From the NCBI RefSeq assembly GCF_023343835.1, contig NC_064435.1, positions 58,301,634 through 58,365,633 of the forward strand: 64,000 bases of DNA, in the 5' to 3' direction. The position numbers were made by a program, and so were the translations under genes. Every line of letters starts with the position of its first letter. Within the stretch, counting starts at the first letter, position 1. Below the pieces are notes generated by a model that ran no database searches, had not been told where the DNA came from, and was given only the letters and a program-made list of their open reading frames with translations. This DNA comes from Lagopus muta. Lineage: Eukaryota > Chordata > Aves > Galliformes > Phasianidae. Below are positions 1-10,134 of this stretch, one piece after another.

Positions 1-117
1 CACAAAGGCAATGTACATCTTGAAGTCAAACTGGTCAGCTAAAGATTCTTTTTTCTTTCTAAGCTGAGCACGAAGTCTGTTCAGAGCTTGTTTCTTCCGG
101 GAGTTTGGGTCCCCCAT
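1..117 (-). CDS. C6orf62: C6orf62 orthologue, first 39 codons (partial)
   Basis: The reverse strand from 117 reads ATG and stays open for exactly 39 codons to the window edge. It begins [15 protein letters not shown] and ends in DFKMYIAFV. This is the N-terminus I recall for vertebrate C6orf62, an extremely conserved protein of about 229 residues whose molecular function is not established. The visible part is very basic, with a KKK run around residues 21-23, and looks helical; no signal peptide or membrane segment is seen. The start is set by the family match and by the absence of any longer in-frame extension I trust. The gene runs leftward out of the window, divergent to GMNN, and synteny with human 6p22.3 supports the call. 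Only the extreme N-terminus can be judged here. Confidence 0.93.
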
Positions 118-1590
118 TTTGTTATATAGGTGGTACTAAAGCCTTTGGAAACTGTCGCTAAACTATGGGCACTTTTTCATAAGACTCAAGTACAACAGAA
201 ACAAGTCATTTTATTCCTGCTAATATGACTGAATAGATAAAAACACAAGTGCAACCCAAAACCGCACCTCAGGCAGTATTTTATGGGAATGTCATATTGG
301 AAGGGTCAAGAAACAAAATAAGCAGTTGCCCAGCCATGGCTGGACAAGAGGTTTGACCATAAACCAAGAAAAAAACTAAGAATTTTTAACAACAACAAAA
401 AAAAATTTAACAGTTTGGCTGCAGGAATAAGTGGGCGAGAATGAAAAAACAAATCTTATCACAATTTATGTGTACAATAAAAAGCAACTGGCACAAACCC
501 AATCCATGGGGGGGTTATTTTTGCTCTGCTTACAAAAAAATGAAGCTGGTATTACAAACTGTGTTTCACCCCAGCCAGATTCATGACTCTACTGATTATT
601 ATTCTCAGATTCCCACTATTGCTGTGCTGCTTTTTACCCTTCGCAACGATTACACTTGGTGGACGGCAGAGAAAAGGGTGCAAAGGAGGAGTGCGCATCC
701 TGGGAGGTATGACATTTCTCTGCCAACAAGAACAAAATCAACTACAGACAACACAGTGCTGGTTTGAAGGGAAGCAAAGAGAAAAAACAGCAGAGTCATT
801 TCTAACTTCATCCTGCTCATCATCGGGCACGTCACTGCCCTGAGGCTTCTGCTGCCAAAGGGAAGACAGAGCATGACAGCCACCGATGAGAAGCGGGCAG
901 GGGTTGAGACAGTATTATCTCACCTAGAGACTAACACCCAAACGGACACCCCAAACCCTGACTCCTTCCCAGCAGGAGAGCCCTACATCCCCCGATGCCC
1001 CACAGGCTCCCTGGGCTGCAGATCCCGGGGGATCCTTCTCTCTCTGCTGCTGCTGCGCCAGCAGAGCACTCGGCTAGCCGAGGCTGTGCATGACCAATGC
1101 TCCCTGCTTCTCCTTGAGCCTCCCTATGCAAGGCGGCAGAGGCTGTAGCGGGCGGCCCGTGCCCGGGACCTGGCACACCCACAGTAGCGCGACGCTTCCT
1201 CCTCTCACTTCATGGTCACGACTTGGAAAACATGGAGAGTTTTGCTTCCGCTTTCCTTGCCAAGCAGATTTCAGTGGCAATTTTTTTTTTTTTGGCGAGG
1301 TTTTTTTTTTTTTTTTAATCACAAGCCTAGGTTGTGATTTTAAACCTCCCAAACACCCTTCCCCCCCAAAAAGCAAATCCCCAATTATCAGGTTATTTTC
1401 CTTCTCTCTCCGGACATTTTGCCCCCTGAGGTGTTTGATTAGATTAGCAGGGATTTAAAGGTTGGAGGTTAGCAAATTCGTCGGACCAGGTTAAAGACAG
1501 GGGAAAAAAATTCCCCCCTCCTCTCCTTACAAAGAAAAAAAAAAAAAACAGAAAAAAAAGGAACTCCTCCCCCAATTTCCCCCTAACTGA
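118..1590 (-). other. C6orf62 upstream leader or first-intron region
   Basis: This is sequence between the C6orf62 start codon and the CpG island. It is AT-rich near the ATG (a TATATAAC stretch just upstream) and holds T-runs and A-runs at about 1280-1316 and 1538-1549. A TTTAG followed by TACCACC on the minus strand near 131-138 could be a splice acceptor just before the ATG, which would make the leader spliced. Otherwise this is one long 5' UTR exon. Sequence alone does not decide between the two. No supported gene lies on the plus strand here. Confidence 0.5.
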
Positions 1591-2560
1591 AGCAAGAGGC
1601 TGAGAGACTCGGACAAGAGACCAGGGCCGTGGCTCGCTCGCTACCCGCAACCGGCGGGCGCAGGAGGGGCAGAGGAGGCGGCGCTGCTAGCAGCACGGAG
1701 AGGAGCCATGTCAAGATAAAGCCACCAAGCCGCCGAGCCCCCCCATCCCCGCCGCAGTGGACACGGTGACCGGGCCGCCCGCTCTGCCGCTGCTCAGCCC
1801 CAGCCTGGTCCCCATAGTCTAGCTCAGCGCCCCGGTGCCGGGGAGTGGGGAAATGGTGGCGGAGAGAGGAAGAGGAGAAGGAGGAAGAGACGACGGCGGC
1901 GGCAGCAACGGAAGGAGGAGGAGACGGCGGCGGGTCGCTGCGCTAGCGGCTCCCAAGGAGGGCGGCGGGCATAGAGGCGCCGGGAACGGCGGCGGAGGAC
2001 GGCGACAGCCCGAAGGAGGACGAGGGCTCTCTTCGCCCAGGCGACCCTGGGACGTCCTCGGAGGCGACGGCAGGAGCGAGCGGGAGCGCCGCAGTCTGCG
2101 CCTGGCTGTCGGCACGGGAGCGAAGAAGCAGAGCAGCCGCGCGGCAGGAGCGAACGCTCAAAATGGCAGCGCCTGAGTCACACAGGTGCCGCCCTGCCCG
2201 CACTGCGCAGGCGTGCTCGGCAGGCGCGTACCAAGCGCTCGGGCCCGCGGGGGAAAGGGATCCGGGTGCAGGTAGGAAGGCTCCGCGGCAGCCTCGTTAG
2301 CCGCGGGCACTCGTTTCTGGAAGAAATAAAGAGGAGACAACAAATACGGCAGGGCTTCTCCGAGCCGTCAGCACGCCGAGAAGGCGGCTCTTGCCTGCTC
2401 CTTTGTCCCCCCGGCGCCCCGTGTCGCTGCCCTCGCGCCCCACGTGCCCCTGAGGGACGAGGACCCGGATGGAGTTGCGGAACGCTGCACTCGGGCCGGG
2501 GGGAGAACCGACCCCCCCTTACAGCGCTCCCTCTCGGTGGGAGCTGCCGGAGAGAGGTGG
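1590..2560 (-). promoter_or_regulatory. CpG island promoter of C6orf62
   Basis: GC content and CpG density rise sharply from about 1600 to 2550, with many CGG and GGCGG runs. Purine-rich GA/GGA repeats with CGG blocks occupy about 1855-1935. Sites seen by eye are a YY1-like GCCATTTTG on the minus strand (2159-2167), an AP-1/bZIP TGAGTCA (2174-2180) and an E-box CACGTG (2441-2446). The position upstream of the minus-strand C6orf62 start fits its promoter. The exact start of transcription is not visible. Divergent transcription toward GMNN is possible but unsupported. Confidence 0.75.
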
Positions 2561-5500
2561 GCTCAACGAGGCGTGTGGTGGTCTCCGTATCGGGGTGGCC
2601 GCTTTTGTTTCATCTCACTCACCGAGTGTTGGGTTCAGCTCAGAATGTGTGCACAAAGTACACTGCACGTGTGAAAATAAGTTGACCGCGAGACGCCAGA
2701 TGGTGCCCACCTCCAACGTGGCTCTGCAGCAGCGAATGTGTGTGGCTGAGGTGCACCCTGAGGAAGGCTGCTCGCTTTTTTGTTGCCATTACGGAGACCC
2801 GAGCCTAATCCTTGAATAAAAATAGGCATTTCTATCTCCACGCTAGAAGGAAAGGTGTATGCTGCCCATCTCTTGGCTTCTCTGCCACAGAAGAAGCAAA
2901 GGCACACAGTTCATGTTCCCAGTTGCTCCTTTCATTGGTAACGCCCATAGGTGTGGGCATAAGGGTCACATTCTATACTGTGTCCTGGCTCCTGACTGTC
3001 CATCCCTCTTTTCCACTCAGGGATATGGGGTAGAAAAGCCAAGCCTCCCCCCCCAGCACTGCCCAGAAGTAGACTGCTACTGACAGGCCTCAGGCTTGCC
3101 TTGCGCTGAACCAGGGCTGGCAGTGACCCACTATTTCACACCTGTACCACTGCTGCAGCCAAAAAGTATGGGGTGAAGGCACCCCTTCCACATTCCCTCT
3201 GGCAGTGTTCATGACTCATCAGAACAGAAATGGTGTTAGGAAAGATTACAAGCAGAAGGCGAGTGCAGGCATTGGCTGGCTGGGCTGATTGTTTCAGAGC
3301 TCACAGAGCATGGCGGTGGGCTCTCTCTGATAAACTCCAGTAAATGTCAGTCTTTTATTTCCCCTGCTGTGACTTGGCTGTGCTGGTCTCTTTTGTTCTG
3401 TTTCCTGTTGGTTATTTCCCTTTGGCTCAGCAATCCTTCGCACACTTTCCCTCTGACTCCTTCCTCCTGTCCATCTCTGGCAGGGAGCTGTCATGCCTCA
3501 GCCCTTAGCTCTCGTCCTTACCCACCACAAGCCAACTCCTCTGAGTCAGACCTCCATCTTGCCTTCCCTGTTGCAGGCGTGACCCAGGACACTCCCCTGT
3601 TGTTCTGAACAGAGCAGAAGCAGGCTATTTTTCATCCACTTGCAGCCTGCTGTTCACTCTTCATGGCAATGCCTGTAGAAAATAACCCTGTGAGTGGAGG
3701 TAGAAGCATGGTCTCTAACCAGCAGCACTATACATGAGCTCTAGATTGCTGGGACTGTTTCAAAATGCCTACCTTTTTCAGCCCAGCCTTAGTGAGAGCT
3801 GTGTTTAGATTCCGCCTTGCTCAACTGAAGCAGTTTGCTTTGCTGCACCACCCCATGCTGCGTTTTGCCCTGTGCTGCGTCCACTGCTATTCTGAGCTCT
3901 GAATCACGCTTGGCCTGTAACCCTCGTTCTGACACACAACAGGCCTGGTGCAGCAGCACGGCTCTGAGGGATTGCTCTCTGAGGAACTGGCACCTTGCCC
4001 GCCTGCAGAGGAGAAAGCAAGGAGCTTTCTTCCAGCCCAGTGATTCCAGCTGCCCTCTCCATTGCCATGCTTAGCAAAGGATATTTTTCTCCTTAATCAC
4101 AGTCTAGTAAAGATATCCTGACAATCTTTACACAAACTAGTAGACCAACCAGCTCAAGTGTGTTTATTTTATGGGTGAATATACACACAGAAATATCTGT
4201 CCTAATAAAGCCATGAGTAATAGCTGTCTTGTCCTACTTTTATATCACTGTGCTTCTTTTTCTCCATTGCGTGTGCAACGGTGAAGCTCATAAAGTAGAA
4301 AAAATGTAGCAGGGAAAAAAACATATCGTAAAGTAGAGAAAAACACCATTCATACAGTAGGAAAAAAAAAGTAGAAAAATCATACATCAACACCTTAGTT
4401 AAAATAATGCACGCTGTTGTTTCAGTAACATTTCTACTGAATGGACGAGGGAGTTAAGACCTAGTGAAACAAACAGTTAAATGTTATTGATCTGTAATTT
4501 TCTTGACCAGCTAATTGTGTATTGTTATGATTCTTTATAGTTGTACAACTTTGTTTATTGTTTTTAGTTTGCTTGTTTGCTTGTTTCCAAAATCAGCATG
4601 ATTTCAGATTCTAGCTCCCACTTGCAGAATTAAATGCCCCATAAACATGTGGGCAAGATTGTACTCTAATGCCTATGCTTTTGATTTCCGACTTAATAAT
4701 TAGTTCTGGTTTTTTAAAAAGGTTGGACATAGATAGGAAGAGATGAGATGGAGTCTGATCTCTTTATGTTTATACCTACTATTTGCATTGTACTGGCTGC
4801 ATATGTTAGAAATAGTATCAGCCCCGAGGCTGCTTGCTTCAAAAACAGAACTATGATTAATTCAGTGCCAAATGTTTATGCATCAGACAGAAATAAATTA
4901 GTATTCCTTTATAATTCAAACAAGACAAATTAGTGGCAATTAAAACTCTTTCATTTACTTCAGAGTGCACTCTAACTCTCTCTTTTCTGCCTTTATAGCA
5001 AACATTAGTTTCTAAGACATAACAGGAATGCTTTTTCATAGGGAAATGGCAGTGTTTCATGTGGAAAGCATTCCCTAAGCATGCTGTGGACAACTGTATA
5101 TCCACCTCATAGCTATTGCTACAGCATTGAGGCTTCATTCATCTCTTCCCTGTGTCCTGCCTCTGGTCATAAAATGGATCGTACATCCTTGGGTAAGGGA
5201 GATATTGATCCTTAACTTTGGCAGAATTATACCTACTGCGTTGCTAGGTTTGTTCCATCTTAATAATTACATGTGTGTATATATAATGCAGGTGGTTATG
5301 TGTGTTTTTCATTTTGTGCTTGTCCAGTTTGTGATTTTTTTACTTGCTTAGGAGTGCTGAGTATGTGCAGTCGTGATGTCAGAAATAACTATAGCTTGCC
5401 AGCGCATTAGCTGAGAAGATAGCATCCCCAGGTATTGGCATACAGACAATGAATTACCTCTGTGAGAATGGTGGTCATTTCTGAGGTTAGCAGCTTCGGT

Positions 5501-7042
5501 ATTATTGTAGGAAGTACATGTCTAATCTCTAAAACTTTAGCATTTCTTTTGAGAATGTCTGAAATGCACATTAAAAGAAAGAGTCCCTGCCTTCAATTTG
5601 TACATAAACCTGTGAATCAATTCCAATGGAGAAAATGCTTTGATATTGAAAGTCAATTGACTCCTTGTTGCTTTGCTGTGTTACCTTTAACTTAGGTTCT
5701 CAGTGCTGTGCAAGTGCATTTGTCTGTATTAGGCTGGTGAATGTAGTCCTGTTCCAAATGAGTTTTTGTGTTTGCTCAGCAGATGCTTGCAAGAATAAAA
5801 GTAATATTTGAAACACATTTTAATTATTGAGTCTATAAACAGTATTATAAATACTGGCAATCAACAGAACTAGAATTAGCTTTACATGAATCAACTCCTA
5901 GCCTTTCTAGAGGATGATTCATTTTTAAATCTTAAAGCATTAGACAAATGATACATTTTTAAAGATAAACATACCACTGAGGTTAGGACCTAACTATATT
6001 TTAAGGGATGTCTTAGTGACTCATGCAGTAGTTAACTAAACAAAAATTCAGAAGAGGCACAGATTTTTCTTTTAATCTTTCCCCACTGAAGCACTATTAA
6101 TCACTATTCGCAGGACAGTCTTCTCTTTTACTAGACAAAAAGAAATTACAGATTCTTGGGGGTGATTTAATTTAGAGCAGTGGCCACCATAAAAAACCTG
6201 TTTGGATCATGCTGTGTATATAAACCCCTTTTTTGGGGCAGAGTTTTATTAGAATACGGCTTTCCATGATTATCAAGCCAGGAAAAAGAAGATAGATCAC
6301 GAACTTGTAGGTGATGCACAAAGTTCTTGCGTATGCCACAGGAACAGTGCAGCGATGGAGGGTCAAAGCAAGGCCACGCTGCCACCTGCTGTCGCATAGG
6401 GGATGGTAGCGGGTTGATTTCCACGGGCACATCGAGCACTCGTCAAGCAGGGGGTCGGAGCCGCGTGGAAACAAGGCAGGAGGCACTCAACACAGGCAGG
6501 ATGCCAACGTCCTTCCGTGGCTCCGGCGGGCTTCCGAGGAATCCCCAGAACCTGGCACAGGGCTATGTCTCTCAGAAGACGGCAACCGAGCAAGGCGTGG
6601 ACTAAAAGCAGTGATTAATTTGCTGCAGCTCAGGCTTTCCCTGTATTCTTTTTCCTGCTTTTCCTTGTATCCTTTCAGTAAAATAAATGGCCCTTTTATT
6701 GGACAGAAGGGTGAAGAGAACAGCAGTAGGGGATCCTGAGAGCCACAATTCCTGTTTATTTACCCAAAGATCCCAAACCCAGCCTCAGGGCTTCCTCTGC
6801 AGGACTCTTTTGTGAGAGCTGCACCCAGAGCAGGACTGAGACATTCACACACTCCCGAGGCACAGCACTGTACTCAAGTCTCTTGAGCATCTCCACAGTG
6901 ATTCTCTGCATCTAAAACAACCACAGTATTTCCTATTTGCAAATAGTAACAAGTAGGAAAGCGTTTATGATATGTATGTAATAAAGTAATTTAGAAAATA
7001 TAAAATAGCCATGCAATTTACTTGTGGTTAATGTAGCAGATT
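2561..7042. other. Intergenic sequence, nothing recognised
   Basis: Between the C6orf62 CpG island and the first CR1 fragment I see no exon pairs with compatible splice sites, no RNA gene and no clear repeat. Reading frames are short and have AT-rich, chance-like composition. A GC-richer patch lies near 6360-6600, but it has no promoter elements I trust. Confidence 0.6.
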
Positions 7043-7064
7043 AAAAAAAAAAAAAAAAAAAAAA
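7043..7064 (+). repeat. Poly(A) tract, 22 bases
   Basis: An uninterrupted run of A follows GCAGATT. No retroposed gene copy is recognisable immediately upstream, so I treat it as a simple repeat. Confidence 0.95.
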
Positions 7065-7157
7065 GAGCAACCTAAAGCTTGCTTATTTTCTGTGAATGAC
7101 AAGAAAGGCCTTGATGAAATGCACGGCATGACTATCAAATAAAATACTAATTATAGT

Positions 7158-7312
7158 ATCATAGAATCATAGAATGGCCTGGGTTGAAAGGGGCCACAAT
7201 GATCATCGAGTTTCAACCCCCCTGCTGTGTGCAGGGTCACCAACCACTAGACCAGAGCACCCAGAGCCACATCCAGCCTGGCCTTGAATGCCTCCAGGGT
7301 TTTTGATAGTAT
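7158..7312 (-). repeat. CR1 LINE fragment (3' end)
   Basis: It starts with CATAGAATCATAGAATGG, the reverse complement of the CR1 terminal octamer repeat, followed by the typical antisense CR1 text (GGTTGAAAGGGGCC, CAACCCCCCTGC, CATCCAGCCTGGCC). The element is on the minus strand and 5'-truncated, as usual for CR1. Confidence 0.93.
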
Positions 7313-8849
7313 TGGATTCAGCTAGCTAAGTCCAAACCCTGCAGTGAGCTCTGCTATGTAATGCTTAGGAAGTTTCTGCACAGTCTGTGCTGTAAAAACG
7401 ATAACGTTTATCAAAGCTCTAAAAAGTACACATTCTCTGCTGCCATAAATAATCTAACAAAATGGCTGAGCTATATGGGAAACCTTGGCATGTTTGCTCA
7501 GGCCCTTGAAGTGAAAATAGTCATAAGAACTCATCACACCAAGTTTTATTTTTTTATGAAACTTAATTTGAAATGCAGCATGTTGCCCTCTATCTGAAGA
7601 AGTGTATATTCTGCTGCTATTGGATATGACAGGTTTTTGCATTAAAAACCCTCTTATTAAATGTAACCTTCAGTCACAGAAATGAGAATTACTACCAAAA
7701 AAAGTAAACGGACACCTTTTTGTCTGTTTTTTAGTTAGTTAGTTTATTTGTTTTTAATATTCAATATAATCATGCTGGTTCCCACAGTTAATCAATGAAT
7801 AAGTTAGTAATAAGCTTCTGACATAGTGAAGGGATTCTTTAGAAACTTTTCAAAGCAAAGAAACTCAACGGAAGGAGAACTCTTGAAACACAATGGTTTA
7901 TTATGGGACATGTTCTGGATAAATTGAAGGAGTGGCACCTTTGTAATAAAACTCCAGATTACATGCCTCCAGCAAGGAACAGATTAAAAGAAAAGCAAAC
8001 AGAACTGTCACATCAGAGCCATCACCCATTGCCTCGGCCCTTTCCAATTGTCGACATTTCCAAAAGCAATGATTCCACTTCAGAACTGTTTTTCTGAAAG
8101 CGTTTTATAAATAAAAATTGAATTTTGAAAAGACAATCTTTAAATAATTTTTGTATCACAGTAGCACATATCATATCATAGGCAGAAAATGCCTTTCCTT
8201 TTCTGTAAAGTTATGCCTGAATATAATTTAAACATTACATATAAAGCATTTCCCATGGAATATATTTCAAATATACAGTGTTTACATTCTAAGACAACAA
8301 TATTTCATAGCATATTTATGTTTTACATTTCTATCTGTATGTATGCTTTACCCATACCCAGATCTTTCTGAAATGAAATTTAACACTGGAAAGACTTCTT
8401 AATCAGAGTTTAGTATAACAGCTAGTGCTTTGGAACATGGAAATTTCATATTTTAATTTAGAAACAAGAAGAATTAATTTAAAAGCACAAGCTAGTGTAA
8501 CAAAGTAATTTAGTATAGTAATTATAGTAATTTAGACAGGCGTTTCTAAATGTCATTTTTATTTTCTTCATAGAAGTCAAAGCTTGCTGAGGTGACAGTC
8601 TGTGGATGATGCCACATTATTCATATAACAGGAATAAGGCTGACCAAAAAACTGCAGAAGGGCATTATGGAACCGAGTAACAGCGGAATATGGCAGTCAG
8701 TGAAGTCCATTGTAAATGAATGTCAATGAATACACACAGGGGAAAAAAAATGTCTTAATTGTACATGGTGAGTAGCAAGTTTTGAAGTGATTGTAATTCA
8801 AGAAAAAAGATCTCAGAGTTACAACAGACATTTACGCATAATAGCTTTT
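7313..8849. other. Intergenic AT-rich sequence, nothing recognised
   Basis: AT-rich sequence with short reading frames only. No splice-compatible exons, promoters or named repeats are visible. Confidence 0.6.
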
Positions 8850-9130
8850 GTGTTTACTGAGTAGAGCTGGAGCGGATGGACAAAAGCAGCCGAGAGAAGG
8901 TTGGGAAGGACTGGCTGTTATCTTTTCCAGTTCAAGGGCTGCGGACATCAAGCGAAGCAATGGGAATCAGGTTCCAAGTTTAAAAATGTGGAAGGTGAAG
9001 GTTCTTCAGACAACGGCTATTTGAGCTCTGGAACTACTTGCCAAAGGATGTGGTGAACAATAAACTTTGAATGGGTCAATGGGAGACTGAGCAAGTTTAT
9101 GCAAGAGAGATCAGCTTTATTTCCTTATAC
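8850..9130 (+). repeat. Probable old, diverged CR1-like fragment
   Basis: The text around 8890-9110 (GGTTGGGAAGGACTGG, GGAACTACTTGCCAAAGG, GTGGTGAACAATAAAC, then GCAAGTTTATGCAAG) resembles the 3' part of older CR1 subfamilies, where a 'GAACT.. TTGCC.. GATGT' block precedes 'CAA(A/G)TTCATG'. It is much more diverged than the other CR1 copies here. This is recognition by eye; RepeatMasker would decide. Confidence 0.4.
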
Positions 9131-9429
9131 TTGTTTAAACACTGTTTAATTCATCATTCTCTGTAGTCTGTCTTTACTTTGCCAGACTGTAACTTGCCTC
9201 GAGACATTCTAAGTGCCATGCAGTTTATTTCCAAGCAGATAACTGACGGGTGGGACGCTAAATTGCCATTGCTCTCTGTAATTGTGCTTCAAAATACTGC
9301 CTGGAAAAGACACTGAAAGCTGTCCAAGGCTAGCTATGAGATGGCCAGCAGCGTGTGCACTGCTCTCCACGGTGTAAGACTGCAGTGCACAGAGGCGCAC
9401 CCCACCTCCCACCCCTGACACGAAACCTT

Positions 9430-9800
9430 CCCGCCCATCCCCTCGCACCGCCGGAGGCGTGACTCCCATAGGCGGGTTGCGGCCGGCGTGGCCTGCGATT
9501 GGCTCGGAGCGCGGCGAGCAGGTCACGTGACGGGGGAGGGACCAGCATCGGCCGAGCTGCTTATAGCCGCCGGACAGGAGGGAAGGGGGCAGTTCGTTGG
9601 GTGCTGCGTGCGTGTTATTGCAGTGTGCTGTGCGCGAGCGGCCGGCGGTAAGCGGGGGCTCTGTGCTACTGGAGAAGAGCGGGGCTGGAAGGCTCTGCGT
9701 TTGGATCTTGGCGGGCTCCGGGCGCGCCTCCCCATTGGTTGCGCGGCGCAGGGGCGGGGCTCCGTCTCCCGCCATTTTGGGCGTGCGTTACTTCAGGTAG
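9430..9800 (+). promoter_or_regulatory. GMNN CpG-island promoter
   Basis: A compact GC-rich island immediately upstream of and across GMNN exon 1. Elements seen: CCAAT boxes as ATTGG at 9498-9502 and 9734-9738; a palindromic TCACGTGAC E-box at 9523-9531; a TATA-like TTATAG at 9561-9566, about 30 bases before an initiator-like CAGTTC at 9590; a GC box GGGGCGGGGC at 9751-9760; and a YY1-like GCCATTTTGG at 9771-9780 inside intron 1. CCAAT plus E-box plus GC-box is typical of cell-cycle genes. I found no perfect E2F site; TTTTGGGCG at 9775-9783 is a weak candidate. Confidence 0.75.
9590..9647 (+). other. GMNN: GMNN exon 1, non-coding 5' UTR
   Basis: The inferred start is the initiator-like CAGTTC about 30 bases after TTATAG. 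The 3' end is set by a consensus donor GTAAGC at 9648. It splices to 10071, giving an intron of 423 bases. The 5' boundary is an inference; the donor is directly visible. Confidence 0.55.
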
Positions 9801-10077
9801 GGAGATAGGGTGCTTCTGAGGGGTGTCTGGGCTGCTACGGGGAGGCTGTGGGAAGGCTTCGCAGCTGCCGAGCTCGCGGTGACCTCTGGCATCTTGCTTG
9901 TGTAGGGCTAAAACGCGTGGAGCTCTGAGCTGAAGGAGCTTCCTAACCGCGTGACTTTGGCTGAGTTCTTAGTGCTGCTGTAAGAGCTTGCGAAGTGGGA
10001 TCGTAATACTCTGGCTTTAGCCGTAGCCAGGTATTCTAATTTTTTTTTATTATTATTTTCTATTCTGCAGTGATCTG

Positions 10078-10134
10078 ATGAATTCCAAAATGAAACAAAG
10101 CCTGAACGTGGAGAACTCATCTGGATCTCTGCAG
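10078..10134 (+). CDS. GMNN: GMNN coding exon 1 (exon 2)
   Basis: The exon begins at 10071 after TATTCTGCAG; ATG is at 10078-10080. It encodes 19 residues ([15 protein letters not shown]...) and ends in phase 0 before GTATGA. A second in-frame ATG is at codon 5. Confidence 0.93.

Noticed and set aside
1819-2203. Arg/Pro/Gly-rich frames on both strands near 1.8-2.2 kb
   Set aside because: Low-complexity products of the CpG island (CGG and GGA runs), open in several frames at once.
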